A stretch of 55,958 nt of DNA from an uncultured Pseudomonadota bacterium (lineage in GTDB: Bacteria > Pseudomonadota > Gammaproteobacteria > Burkholderiales > Methylophilaceae): contig CAIOPD010000071.1 in the NCBI GenBank assembly GCA_903860085.1, positions 1 to 55,958 on the forward strand, in the 5' to 3' direction. The position numbers and the translations under genes were made by a program. Position 1 is the stretch's first letter, and every line of letters starts with the position of its first letter. The notes below the pieces were generated by a model that searched no databases, had not been told where the DNA came from, and saw nothing but the letters and a program-made list of their open reading frames with translations. Below, piece after piece: positions 41,593 through 50,507 of this stretch.

Positions 41593-43023
41593 TTAATAGC
41601 GATAGGTATCTGGCTTGTAAGGCCCTTGCTTCTGCACCCCAATGTAAGCGGCTTGTTCGTCAGTTAAAGTTGTCAACTGCGCATTGAGTTTTTTCAATTG
41701 CAGTACTGCTACTTTTTCATCCAAATGTTTAGGCAAGGTGTAAACACCCACTGGGTAATTGGCAGTTTGTGTAAATAACTCAATTTGCGCAATAGTTTGA
41801 TTAGCAAATGATGAACTCATTACATAGCTTGGGTGACCCGTACCGCAACCTAAATTGACTAAACGGCCTTTTGCTAACAAGATGATTTTCTTGCCATCTG
41901 GGAATATCACATGATCCACTTGTGGCTTGATTTCATCCCACTCATATTTCTCAAGTGAGCTTACATCAATCTCGTTATCAAAGTGGCCAATATTGCAGAC
42001 GATTGCTTGGTTTTTCATTTTAGCCATATGTGCATGTGAGATCACATGGTAGTTACCAGTAGCTGTCACAAAGATATCAGCATGTTCAGCTGCGTAATCC
42101 ATAGTCACTACACGGTAGCCTTCCATTGCCGCTTGCAACGCACAAATAGGATCCACCTCAGTAACCCAAACTTGGGCTGATAAAGCACGTAAAGCTTGAG
42201 CTGAGCCTTTACCAACATCACCGTAACCGGCAACTACCGCAACCTTACCCGCAATCATCACATCAGTTGCACGTTTAATTGCATCCACTAAAGATTCACG
42301 GCAGCCATATAAATTATCAAATTTTGATTTGGTTACTGAGTCATTTACGTTGATTGCAGGGAAAGCAAGCTTGCCTTCTTTATGCATTTGATACAAACGA
42401 TGCACGCCCGTAGTAGTTTCTTCGGTTACGCCGATAATTTGGGCTAAGCGCGTTGAATACCAAGTTGGATCAATTTTTAATTTAGCTTTAATTGCATCAA
42501 ATAGGCAGATTTCTTCTTCACTGCTCGGTTTAGCAATTACTGATAAATCTTTTTCAGCACGCGTACCAAGATGCAGCAATAAGGTAGCATCGCCTCCATC
42601 ATCCAAAATCATGTTGGTGTATTGTGCTTGTCCGGCTTGATTGGCAGGCCATTCAAAAATGCGATGGGTGTAATCCCAATACTCGGTCAAGGTTTCGCCC
42701 TTAATGGCAAAAACTGGCGTGCCGCCATCTGCAATCGCAGCAGCAGCATGGTCTTGAGTTGAGTAGATATTGCATGATGCCCAACGGACGTCTGCACCCA
42801 AGTCATTTAGCGTCTCAATTAGCACCGCTGTTTGAATCGTCATATGTAGACTGCCAGTGATGCGCGCGCCTTTTAGTGGTTGTGCTTTGGCAAACTCTTC
42901 ACGAATCGCCATTAATCCTGGCATTTCTGTTTCTGCAATCGCAATTTCTTTACGGCCAAAGGCTGCCAAACTGATATCGGCAACAATGTAATCTTTAAAT
43001 TTTAAGTCAGTCACAGTATTCAT
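41593..43023 (-). CDS. ahcY: S-adenosylhomocysteine hydrolase
   Basis: 476 residues. Hydrolyses SAH to adenosine and homocysteine, relieving inhibition of methyltransferases. NAD-binding motif VAVVAGYGDVGKGSAQALRAL is near residue 220, with the segments GSLHMTIQTAVLIETL, SCNIYSTQDHAAAAI and GCGTGHPSYVMSSSF. The roughly 40-residue insertion (LSVIAKPSSEEEICLFDAIK) is typical of bacterial and plant enzymes. The C-terminus GPYKPDTYRY is canonical. It is headed by a SAH riboswitch, so it is induced when SAH builds up. Confidence 0.98.
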   Translation of the reverse strand: MNTVTDLKFKDYIVADISLAAFGRKEIAIAETEMPGLMAIREEFAKAQPLKGARITGSLHMTIQTAVLIETLNDLGADVRWASCNIYSTQDHAAAAIADGGTPVFAIKGETLTEYWDYTHRIFEWPANQAGQAQYTNMILDDGGDATLLLHLGTRAEKDLSVIAKPSSEEEICLFDAIKAKLKIDPTWYSTRLAQIIGVTEETTTGVHRLYQMHKEGKLAFPAINVNDSVTKSKFDNLYGCRESLVDAIKRATDVMIAGKVAVVAGYGDVGKGSAQALRALSAQVWVTEVDPICALQAAMEGYRVVTMDYAAEHADIFVTATGNYHVISHAHMAKMKNQAIVCNIGHFDNEIDVSSLEKYEWDEIKPQVDHVIFPDGKKIILLAKGRLVNLGCGTGHPSYVMSSSFANQTIAQIELFTQTANYPVGVYTLPKHLDEKVAVLQLKKLNAQLTTLTDEQAAYIGVQKQGPYKPDTYRY

Positions 43024-43090
43024 TTTATATCCTTGAATGTGTGACCGGAGGGAAGGGGTGTACTAAAACAAGATAAGTTATAACGCTAAT

Positions 43091-43186
43091 CTCACCCAAA
43101 TCCCGTGCCCGGCACGGTTAATAATGGTGAGCGCCGTTAAAACATATTCCGAGCCTGGGAGAAGTCTCTCGCAACGCTCCTCGGAA
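43091..43186 (-). promoter_or_regulatory. S-adenosylhomocysteine (SAH) riboswitch
   Basis: Minus-strand leader of ahcY. P1 is formed by TTCCGAG and CTCGGAA around the conserved GGAGCGTTGCGA and CCCAGGCTCGG. A GGCGCTC segment further on can pair with GAGCG in the P1-P2 loop as the pseudoknot. The last arm pairs CTCACC with GGGTGAG around an inner CCGTGC/GCACGG hairpin. Sequence and layout match the known SAH riboswitch class (Rfam RF01057), an ON switch. About 65 bases with CCCCTTCCCTCC and the AAGGA ribosome site form the expression region. Confidence 0.93.
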
Positions 43187-43194
43187 TAGTCGGC

Positions 43195-43223
43195 ATTATA
43201 CGTGATATTTTTTTTCGCACCAA
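43195..43223 (-). promoter_or_regulatory. Promoter of the SAH riboswitch-ahcY transcript
   Basis: TTGGTG (-35), exactly 17 bases, and TATAAT (-10) on the minus strand. The expected start, 6-7 bases on, falls 1-3 bases before P1 of the riboswitch. The remaining gap up to metK (43224-43397) holds only short dyads (GCCTAA around 43276-43300 and GTAGGC around 43350-43375) and no gene. Confidence 0.75.
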
Positions 43224-43397
43224 GGTGATGACAAACTGAATTTCATTGAAACTAGGTTTTCATGACCTGTGCCTAATACTTTTAACTAGTTAGGCCCAGA
43301 AAGCGTACTCAAGCAACGGGCCTTGTGGCTCGCGTATAAACACACCTAAACAGACTTGGTAGGCACAATTTTCATTGTCTAGCCTACACAACTAAAT

Positions 43398-43430
43398 ACT
43401 TGCACAGCGCTGTGATAGCACTGCGCAAGT
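43398..43430 (-). terminator. Strong hairpin after metK
   Basis: ACTTGCGCAGTGC pairs with GCGCTGTGCAAGT (two G-T pairs) around a 7-base loop, 8 bp after the metK stop. Downstream on the minus strand is only ATTTAGTT, so termination may need Rho or be partial. Confidence 0.5.
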
Positions 43431-43437
43431 CATAGGG

Positions 43438-44595
43438 CTAAATTGAAGCTTTTAATGCTTCAGCTCTATCGGTAGCTTCCCAAGTAAACTCAGGCTCATC
43501 ACGGCCAAAATGTCCATAAGCCGCTGTTTTTGTATAAATCGGACGCAATAGATCCAACATTTTAACGATACCTTTTGGGCGTAAATCAAAATGCTCTAAC
43601 ACTAATTGCCTAAGCACTTCGTCAGAAACTTTGCCAGTACCGTAAGTTTCTATCATTACTGAAGTTGGGCGAGCAACACCAATGGCATAACTCACTTGAA
43701 CTAAACAGCGTGAAGCCAAACCAGCAGCCACGATATTTTTAGCGACGTAACGGCCAGCATAAGCTGCACTACGATCTACTTTTGATGGATCTTTACCAGA
43801 AAAAGCACCACCACCATGTGGCGCAGCACCACCATAGGTATCCACTATGATTTTACGACCGGTTAAACCGCAATCGCCTTGTGGGCCACCAATAACAAAA
43901 CGGCCCGTAGGATTGACCAAGTACTTAATCTCGCCCTTGATCAGCTCTTGGGGCAACATAGGTTTAATGATTTCTTCAATCACTGCTTCACGAATTGCTT
44001 CCAATGACATTTCTGGGGCGTGCTGTGTAGAAAGAACCACAGTATCAATTTTGTATGGCTTGCCATCCACATACTGAACGGTGACCTGTGATTTAGCATC
44101 TGGACGCAACCATGGTAGACGGCCATCTTTACGCAATTGCGCCTGACGCTCCATCAACCGGTGACTAAGCCAAATTGGCAAAGGCATTAACTGTGGCGTT
44201 TCAGCCACCGCATAGCCAAACATTAATCCTTGGTCGCCAGCCCCTTGATCAAGCGGATCATCATCAGCGTTATCAACGCCTTGGGCGATATCTGGCGATT
44301 GTTTGTCATAAGCAACTAAAACTGCACAGCCTTTGTAATCAATACCATATTCAGTATTGTCATAACCGATGCGCTTAATAGTTTCGCGTGCAACTTTAAT
44401 ATAATCAACATTGGCTGTGGTGGTAATTTCACCGGCCAATACGATTAAACCAGTGTTGGCCAACGTTTCGGCAGCAACACGTGCATTAGGATCTTGGGTT
44501 AAGATAGCATCTAAAATGCTATCGGATACTTGGTCTGCAAGCTTGTCTGGGTGACCTTCAGAAACCGATTCTGAAGTAAATAGATATTCGTTCAT
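43438..44595 (-). CDS. metK: S-adenosylmethionine synthetase
   Basis: 385 residues. Forms SAM from methionine and ATP. Motifs: TSESVSEGHPDKLADQVSDSILD at the N-terminus, GAGDQGLMFGYA (hexapeptide family site) near 115, and GGGAFSGKDPSKVDRSAAY (P-loop-like GGGAFSGKD) near 260. Length is standard. It is a separate unit from ahcY, with a hairpin between; I saw no SAM riboswitch in its 170-bp upstream region. AAGG precedes the ATG. Confidence 0.98.
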   Translation of the reverse strand: MNEYLFTSESVSEGHPDKLADQVSDSILDAILTQDPNARVAAETLANTGLIVLAGEITTTANVDYIKVARETIKRIGYDNTEYGIDYKGCAVLVAYDKQSPDIAQGVDNADDDPLDQGAGDQGLMFGYAVAETPQLMPLPIWLSHRLMERQAQLRKDGRLPWLRPDAKSQVTVQYVDGKPYKIDTVVLSTQHAPEMSLEAIREAVIEEIIKPMLPQELIKGEIKYLVNPTGRFVIGGPQGDCGLTGRKIIVDTYGGAAPHGGGAFSGKDPSKVDRSAAYAGRYVAKNIVAAGLASRCLVQVSYAIGVARPTSVMIETYGTGKVSDEVLRQLVLEHFDLRPKGIVKMLDLLRPIYTKTAAYGHFGRDEPEFTWEATDRAEALKASI

Positions 44596-44754
44596 TGTGC
44601 GCCTTGAGTAATTAACAATAAAAATGAAGTGACTCTCATACTAAAGGCTGAAGCATGAAAATCAGGTCAATGTCTAGGCCGACATTCTACCTAACTTATT
44701 CAATAATAAGCAGATAAATAATTAATAAACCGCTATCTCCGAGCTTGGGCATCT

Positions 44755-44760
44755 TATAAT
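44755..44760 (+). promoter_or_regulatory. TATAAT box immediately upstream of dapF
   Basis: A consensus -10 hexamer ends 6 bases before the dapF ATG, and no Shine-Dalgarno is visible. If used, transcription would begin at or next to the start codon, giving a leaderless mRNA. No good -35 accompanies it. Confidence 0.4.
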
Positions 44761-44766
44761 AAACAA

Positions 44767-45603
44767 ATGAAATTACAATTCACTAAAATGCATGGCATAG
44801 GAAATGATTTTATGGTGATTGATGCCATTAATCAGTCGGTAAGTCTGACGCCTCAACAAATTCAAGCCCTAGCCAACCGCCAATTTGGCATCGGCTTTGA
44901 CCAGCTACTCTTGGTCGAAACTTCAAAAATCGCTGATTTTAAATACCGCATTTTTAATGCTGATGGAAGCGAAGTGTCACAATGCGGTAACGGTGCACGC
45001 TGTTTTGCGCGCTTTGTCTATGAGCAGAAATTAAGCTCAAAACGCGAAATTAGCGTAGAAACTGCCAGTGGTATTATTACACCAAAATTAGAAGAACATG
45101 ACTTGGTCACGGTGGACATGGGTGCACCAAAATTTGCGCCTGCGGATATTCCGTTTATTGCAGATGGCACTGCCACTAGCTATGAATTGAATATTGGCGA
45201 TGAGTCAGTCATGATTGCCGCACTCTCCATGGGCAACCCACATGCGGTGCAAATTGTAGAGAATGTTGATTCCGCTCCTGTAGAGCGTATGGGGAGACAA
45301 ATTGAATTACACCCACGCTTCCCGCAGCGGGTAAACGCGGGTTTTATGCAAATAATGGATACGCACCATATTAAATTAAGAGTATTTGAACGCGGTAGCG
45401 GTGAAACATTAGCTTGTGGCACTGGCGCCTGCGCCGCGGTAGTTGCTGGCATAGTATGGGGGCGATTGGTATCGCCCGTATCGGTCAAAGCGCGTGGCGG
45501 AGAATTAAAAATTGCATGGCAAGGTGGCAATTCTGCGGTGATGATGACTGGTCCTGCAGTGACCGTGTTTACAGGCAGCATAACCTTACCAATAAAGAAT
45601 TAA
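44767..45603 (+). CDS. dapF: Diaminopimelate epimerase
   Basis: 278 residues. Converts LL- to meso-diaminopimelate for lysine and peptidoglycan. The two catalytic cysteines are in SQCGNGARCFARFVYE (near residue 75) and SGETLACGTGACAAVVAG (near 219). The start MKLQFTKMHGIGNDFMVID is canonical. It heads the dapF-DUF484-xerC operon. Confidence 0.97.
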   Translation: MKLQFTKMHGIGNDFMVIDAINQSVSLTPQQIQALANRQFGIGFDQLLLVETSKIADFKYRIFNADGSEVSQCGNGARCFARFVYEQKLSSKREISVETASGIITPKLEEHDLVTVDMGAPKFAPADIPFIADGTATSYELNIGDESVMIAALSMGNPHAVQIVENVDSAPVERMGRQIELHPRFPQRVNAGFMQIMDTHHIKLRVFERGSGETLACGTGACAAVVAGIVWGRLVSPVSVKARGGELKIAWQGGNSAVMMTGPAVTVFTGSITLPIKN

Positions 45604-45642
45604 ATCAGCATAGCTAAAAGTACGAAATTAAAAAGGATAGTC

Positions 45643-46329
45643 ATGCAACAAGATAGCCCCGCACAAAGCAACGCCGTGACCGCAGATCAAGTCAGTCAAT
45701 TTTTACGTAGTCATAGTCATTTTTTTGAGCAACATGCGAGCTTGCTTACTGAAATCTATTTGCCCAGCCCTCATGGCAATGGTGCAATATCACTGGCTGA
45801 ACGTCAGCAGTTAGCGCAACGTGACAAAATTCGTGTGCTAGAGGCGATGTTGGCACAAATGATAGAGTCGGCCCAACAAAACGACACCACTAGTAGCAAG
45901 GTACATAATTTAAGCGTGCAATTAATTGGCAGCCTTAACTTTATTGATCTGCAAAAACTCATCGCACAAACCTTGCAACAAGACTTTGGAGTCACCCAAT
46001 CATTGCTGCGCTTATGGGTACAACCCAGCAACAGTGATTTAGCCCAAGATGACGCATTTACAAAAATGGAACCCGCTTTTAGCGACTGGGCAATCAGTTT
46101 AAATCAGCCATTTTGTGGCGCTAAACCTGAAGTGGCTCAAGATTTATTAAATGGAGATTTAATGTCGTTTGCGTTCATTCCACTTTATCTAGTACCGGGG
46201 AATTCGCAAGCAAGTGGCGTACTTATATTAGCCGCACAAGATGAACAGCGCTTTAAGGCAGATATGGGGACGATGTATCTTAGCTTAATCGGTGAGCTAA
46301 TTAGCGCAGCATTGACGCGCCATATTTAA
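45643..46329 (+). CDS. DUF484 (GAF-like) protein
   Basis: 228 residues of the DUF484 family, related to GAF domains. The N-terminal VSQFLRSHSHFFEQHASLLTEIYLPSPHGNGAISLAERQ is the family hallmark; the second half is a GAF-like sensory fold (FIDLQKLIAQTLQQDFGV to GVLILAAQDEQRFKADMGTMYL). Its function is unknown, but it is almost always between dapF and xerC. Confidence 0.92.
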   Translation: MQQDSPAQSNAVTADQVSQFLRSHSHFFEQHASLLTEIYLPSPHGNGAISLAERQQLAQRDKIRVLEAMLAQMIESAQQNDTTSSKVHNLSVQLIGSLNFIDLQKLIAQTLQQDFGVTQSLLRLWVQPSNSDLAQDDAFTKMEPAFSDWAISLNQPFCGAKPEVAQDLLNGDLMSFAFIPLYLVPGNSQASGVLILAAQDEQRFKADMGTMYLSLIGELISAALTRHI

Positions 46330-46349
46330 AGTACTAGGGATAAAACCTA

Positions 46350-47243
46350 GTGAAGCATCTCAAAGACTACCTTCAGCATTTAACTTTTGAGCGAGGTCTA
46401 AGCGCGCTCACCTGCAAAAACTATGCCCGAGATATAGCACTTTTGGAATCGCTGGTTGTGCAGGCTGGCCTAGATATTGATAGCTTAGCTACTATACAAA
46501 GTGCACAGATTAGACGCTTTATCTCCACACTTAATAGCCGCGGATTGAGTGGCAAAAGTATCGCTAGAGCGTTGTCTGCGTGGCGAGGATTTTATGCATA
46601 TTTAATTCACCACCAAGGTTTTACACAAAACCCAGTCATGGGGTTACGCGCACCAAAAACGGCAAAATCCTTGCCACAAGCACTATCGGTTGACCAAGCA
46701 GTGAGGTTTGTGGAAATTGCTGGCGACGGCATATTAGAACAACGTGACCATGCCATTTTGGAATTGTTTTATTCATCGGGATTACGCTTAGCAGAGCTGG
46801 TGAATTTAGATTTGGATATGCTGGATTTTGCAGATGGTACTGTGACTGTGACGGGTAAAGGTAATAAAACTCGCATTGTGCCCATTGGTAGCCACGCCAT
46901 CAACGCTATTCAAATTTGGTTACAGCAACGTGCGCTGATTGCCATAGACGAGCCATATGCCAAGGCCTTATTTGTTACCCAGCAAGGACGCAGAATCACG
47001 CCTCGCGCAGTGCAATACCGAATGAAAGGCTGGGCTATCAAACAGGGTGTCAACTCAAATATACACCCACATATACTTAGGCATAGCTTCGCAAGCCATG
47101 TGCTACAATCTAGCCAAGATTTACGCGCAGTGCAAGAAATGCTCGGCCACGCCAATATCAGTAGCACCCAAATCTACACGCATCTCGATTTTCAGCATTT
47201 AGCTACGATTTACGATAAAGCCCATCCACGCGCTAAAAAATGA
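46350..47243 (+). CDS. xerC: Tyrosine recombinase XerC
   Basis: 297 residues. Works with XerD at dif to resolve chromosome dimers. The N-terminal SAM-like core-binding domain (DYLQHLTFERGLSALTCKNYARDI) precedes the catalytic domain with Arg in YSSGLRLAELVNLDL, HILRHSFASH (His-x-x-Arg), LGHANIS (His) and the nucleophile Tyr in STQIYTHLDF. All catalytic residues are present. The start is GTG, with AGGGA upstream. No dif site is seen in the window. Confidence 0.96.
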   Translation: MKHLKDYLQHLTFERGLSALTCKNYARDIALLESLVVQAGLDIDSLATIQSAQIRRFISTLNSRGLSGKSIARALSAWRGFYAYLIHHQGFTQNPVMGLRAPKTAKSLPQALSVDQAVRFVEIAGDGILEQRDHAILELFYSSGLRLAELVNLDLDMLDFADGTVTVTGKGNKTRIVPIGSHAINAIQIWLQQRALIAIDEPYAKALFVTQQGRRITPRAVQYRMKGWAIKQGVNSNIHPHILRHSFASHVLQSSQDLRAVQEMLGHANISSTQIYTHLDFQHLATIYDKAHPRAKK

Positions 47244-47327
47244 GTGCGCGGCAGTGAATTTGTTTATGCCCAATTGGTCATTAACGGACTATCTAAAATT
47301 CTATTCAACCCCTCTTAAGGAAATACC

Positions 47328-47912
47328 ATGGAACATACATTACCTGCTTTGCCCTATGCTAAAAACGCACTAGCCCCACATATCTCAGAAGAAACCCTAG
47401 AGTTTCACTACGGCAAACACCATCAAACTTACGTCACTAACCTTAATAACCTAATTAAGGGCACTGAGTTTGAAACTAGCAGCTTAGAAGAAATTATTAA
47501 AAAATCTGCTGCTGGCATTTATAACAATGCGGCACAAATTTGGAACCACACCTTCTTATGGAGTAGCATGAAACCTAATGGTGGTGGTGCTCCGACAGGC
47601 CCTTTAGCTGATGCAATCAATGCTAAATGGGGCTCATTTGAAGACTTCAAAAAAGCATTTCAAACTTCAGCAGTAGGTAACTTTGGATCAGGCTGGACTT
47701 GGTTGGTAAAAAAAGTTGACGGCTCTGTTGATATCGTCAATATGGGCGCTGCCGGCACGCCACTAACGACAGGTGATAAAGCATTATTAACGATTGATGT
47801 ATGGGAACATGCTTATTACATTGACTACCGCAATGCGCGTCCTAAATATGTAGAAACATTTTTAACGTCATTAGCGAACTGGGATTTTGCTAGCGCTAAC
47901 TTTAGTAGCTAA
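47328..47912 (+). CDS. sodB: Superoxide dismutase [Fe]
   Basis: 194 residues. Metal ligands are His in EFHYGKHHQTYV, His in QIWNHTFLWSSM, and Asp/His in DVWEHAYYIDYRN. NAAQIWNHTFLW and the AAGTPLTTGDKALL region fit the iron type better than manganese. There is no signal peptide, so it is cytoplasmic. AAGGA lies 8 bases before the ATG, and a strong terminator follows the gene. Confidence 0.95.
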   Translation: MEHTLPALPYAKNALAPHISEETLEFHYGKHHQTYVTNLNNLIKGTEFETSSLEEIIKKSAAGIYNNAAQIWNHTFLWSSMKPNGGGAPTGPLADAINAKWGSFEDFKKAFQTSAVGNFGSGWTWLVKKVDGSVDIVNMGAAGTPLTTGDKALLTIDVWEHAYYIDYRNARPKYVETFLTSLANWDFASANFSS

Positions 47913-47941
47913 ACCATACTGAAGTTTAAATCGTGTCGTTT

Positions 47942-47967
47942 AAAAAGGTCGCAGTTGCGGCCTTTTT
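47942..47967 (+). terminator. Terminator after sodB
   Basis: AAAAAGG-CGC pairs with GCG-CCTTTTT around a 4-base loop, with one mismatch, ending in a T-run. It is a classic intrinsic terminator 30 bp after sodB. Confidence 0.85.
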
Positions 47968-48009
47968 AATTTGGGCGGCAACGCCTAAGTTTCTGTTATT
48001 ATTTGCCTC

Positions 48010-48359
48010 ATGTTGCGTCGTTTAATACTCACATTATCACTAGTTGCGTCGTTTGGCTTAGCCCAAATCGCTGCAGTTAGCCATGAACTCTCGCATTACG
48101 TTGAAGCGAATGCAGAACATACACAGCAAAATCACAGCAAAATCACAGCAAGAATACCAGCCCAAGCAATCAGTCTAGTCATAACCACAGTTGTGCGAAA
48201 TGTTTAGGTTATGCTGAATTAGGCCATGCGGTTACTAGCAGTATCATCGCTTTCACGATAACCTCAACCCAAAACTCACCTACCCGCCTTTGTTTCGATA
48301 GCAATACAGCAAGCAATCCTCGCGCTTACAGCGCACGCGCACCTCCAGTTCTCGCTTAA
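48010..48359 (+). pseudogene. Frameshifted (possibly phase-variable) His/Cys-rich exported protein
   Basis: The ATG frame begins with a signal peptide (MLRRLILTLSLVASFGLAQIAA) and a His-rich stretch (SHELSHYVEANAEH), but runs out of frame and stops at 48207. The coding pattern continues in another frame as SSHNHSCAKCLGYAELGHAV and ends YSARAPPVLA at 48359. The shift lies in a repeat of an 11-bp unit; deleting one unit (11 = 2 mod 3) joins the frames into one protein of 112 residues. The CxxC, histidines and C-terminal ARAPP resemble small DUF2946-like exported proteins found near metal receptors (tentative). It precedes a TonB-dependent receptor. Confidence 0.75.
48122..48151 (+). repeat. 11-bp tandem repeat (CACAGCAAAAT), 2.7 copies, inside an exported-protein gene
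   Basis: Two perfect adjacent copies (48122-48132, 48133-48143) and 8 matching bases of a third. The unit length is not a multiple of 3, so copy-number change switches the reading frame. The present number places the gene out of frame. Confidence 0.9.
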
Positions 48360-48448
48360 CTCTTAGTACTTGCGCCCAGCTCACCAGAGCTTAAGCGCTA
48401 TTTTTGGCAGTTTTTTTGGCCAATTCTCCGTTACTTTGCGAGACCTTC

Positions 48449-50482
48449 ATGAATAAATCACTCCCCAAACCGCATGGGTTATTGTGGCCTAAACTAATTT
48501 GTAACCTATTGTTTTTGCTTATTACGTCTGGATTAACTAGCCCCGTAAGTTTTGCCGATGAAACGACACGGATTGAATTGCCCTCAGTGGCCGTCACGGG
48601 CAATCCGTTAGGCTTGGATGCTGACCAGCTAATTGTGCCAGTAACCATATTAAATGGGCGTGAGCTATCACTTAAACGCGAAAGTACATTAGGTGAAACC
48701 CTTAACGGCATTCCAGGCGTCAGCTCCACTAACTTCGGTCCCAATGCTTCGCGCCCAGTCATCCGCGGTCTTGATGCGGAACGTGTACGTATTCTGCAAA
48801 ATGGGGTGGGCGTGGTCGATGCCTCTAGCTTAAGTTTTGATCATGCCGTTTCAATAGACCCATTAGTAATTGAGCAGGTTGATGTGATTCGTGGCCCTGC
48901 CGCTTTACTCTATGGTGGCAGTGCTGTTGGTGGCGTGGTCAATGCAGTTGATCATCGCATTCCCACTGAAAAATTAGAAGGTGTCACTGGCAGAACTGAA
49001 GCTCGCCTAGGTGGGGCGGCCAATGAAAGTAATATGGCTGGCGTGGTCGACGTTGGTAATGGTCAAATAGCCATACACGCGGATGCATATGCTCGCAAAA
49101 CCAATGATTTAAACATTCCTGGTTTTGCCGTATCGAATCGCAAAGCACTTGCCGACCGCACACTTCAAACCAATAGTGGCACCCTGAAAAATAGCAGTGC
49201 CACTAGCGACGGCGGTGCATTAGGCGCGTCACTCACGCTTGATAACGGCTACCTGGGGGCTTCTTATTCTGGTTTTAATAGCAATTACGGCACGGTCGCA
49301 GAAGAAAATGTGCGTATCGATATGAAAAGCCAGCGCTGGGATATTGCCTCTGAATTCACCGATTTAAGTAGCGTCATTAATCGCGTGAAATTCCGCTTAG
49401 CGCACACCGACTATCAACACCAAGAAATTAATACTGGCGTTGTCGGCACTACATTCAAAAACAGTGGCATTGAAGGTTCATTAGAAGCTGGTCATGCCAA
49501 AATTGGAAATATAAGCGGTGTAATCGGTCTGCAATTTCAAAACACCTCCTTTGAAGCTCTCGGCGCTGAAGCATTTGTGCCGAGTACGAACACGCAAAGC
49601 AAAGCGCTGTATTTTTATGAAGAGCTACCGGTAGACGAATTCAAATTTAGCTTAGGTGGTCGCACAGAATATACTACGGCAGATGCTAGTGCTTGGTCTA
49701 AAAATTCTAGCGCACAAAACGCAAGCTTCAACCCCACAAGCTATGCATTAGGAGCGCTTTATACGTTCACGCCTAATTGGTCATTGGCTAGCAACCTTTC
49801 ACACAACGAGCGAGCGCCAAGTTACTTTGAGCTATATGCCAATGGAGCTCACTTAGCCACCGGTCAGTATGAAGTTGGAAATCCCAATTTTTCTCTAGAA
49901 CGTTCAAATGGCGTTGATGCGCAAATTCGTTGGAAGGATGGGAAAAATTCATTTAGTGCTGGGCCTTATTACACTAAATTCAGTAGCTTTATTGGTTTAC
50001 TTGATACAGGACTTAAGGGTCCAAGCTCTGCTTTGCCGTTAGCGCAATTCACCGAAGTAGCAGCAAGCTTCAGGGGATTTGAAACTGAAGGAAAGTTTAA
50101 CCTTAATGACAATATTGACTTAAAACTGACTGGCGATTATGTTCGCGCGACGAACTTAACTTCTGGTGAAGCGTTACCGCGCATTGCGCCGCTTAGATTA
50201 GGTGCAGGCTTGCAGTATCAGAAGAATGAATTAGGTGCGCGACTGAATGTATTACATGCTTTTGCACAAGAGCGTATAGCCACCAATGAATTAGCCACTA
50301 ACGGTTACACCAATGTGAGCGCGCTAGTAACTTACAAGTTGCCCACCAAGGTTAACATTGAGTTATTTGCTAAAGCCAACAACTTACTCAATCAAGATAT
50401 TCGTGATTCTGCTTCATTTTTGAAGGATATTGCACCGCAAGGCGCGCGCTCTGTGACGATTGGTTTGCGAAGCGATTTTTAG
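48449..50482 (+). CDS. TonB-dependent outer-membrane receptor (ZnuD-like)
   Basis: About 677 residues. A signal peptide (LICNLLFLLITSGLTSPVSFA) is followed by a TonB-box-like ELPSVAVTG, a plug domain (GETLNGIPGVSSTNFGPNASRPVIRGLDAERVRI, VDVIRGPAALLYGGSAVGGVVN) and a 22-strand-type beta-barrel ending in VTIGLRSDF with terminal Phe. The plug resembles ZnuD-type zinc receptors, but the barrel has no His-rich loops, so the metal is uncertain. I start at MNKSLPKPH; a TTG start 15 codons upstream lacks support. It is probably linked to the His/Cys-rich gene 90 bp upstream. Confidence 0.88.
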   Translation: MNKSLPKPHGLLWPKLICNLLFLLITSGLTSPVSFADETTRIELPSVAVTGNPLGLDADQLIVPVTILNGRELSLKRESTLGETLNGIPGVSSTNFGPNASRPVIRGLDAERVRILQNGVGVVDASSLSFDHAVSIDPLVIEQVDVIRGPAALLYGGSAVGGVVNAVDHRIPTEKLEGVTGRTEARLGGAANESNMAGVVDVGNGQIAIHADAYARKTNDLNIPGFAVSNRKALADRTLQTNSGTLKNSSATSDGGALGASLTLDNGYLGASYSGFNSNYGTVAEENVRIDMKSQRWDIASEFTDLSSVINRVKFRLAHTDYQHQEINTGVVGTTFKNSGIEGSLEAGHAKIGNISGVIGLQFQNTSFEALGAEAFVPSTNTQSKALYFYEELPVDEFKFSLGGRTEYTTADASAWSKNSSAQNASFNPTSYALGALYTFTPNWSLASNLSHNERAPSYFELYANGAHLATGQYEVGNPNFSLERSNGVDAQIRWKDGKNSFSAGPYYTKFSSFIGLLDTGLKGPSSALPLAQFTEVAASFRGFETEGKFNLNDNIDLKLTGDYVRATNLTSGEALPRIAPLRLGAGLQYQKNELGARLNVLHAFAQERIATNELATNGYTNVSALVTYKLPTKVNIELFAKANNLLNQDIRDSASFLKDIAPQGARSVTIGLRSDF

Positions 50483-50507
50483 TGCGGAGGTTAAGGCTTT
50501 GGTCGAG

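Noticed and set aside
44596..44766. SAM riboswitch upstream of metK
   Set aside because: I looked for SAM-I, SAM-II and SAH-type conserved cores and saw none; only AT-rich sequence and promoter-like hexamers.
46350..47243. Integrase of a mobile element
   Set aside because: Length, N-terminus and the dapF-DUF484 context identify the housekeeping recombinase XerC; no attachment repeats flank it.
47913..48009. Zur box before the His/Cys-rich gene
   Set aside because: Only a TGTTATTAT half is visible, without the second half of the palindrome.
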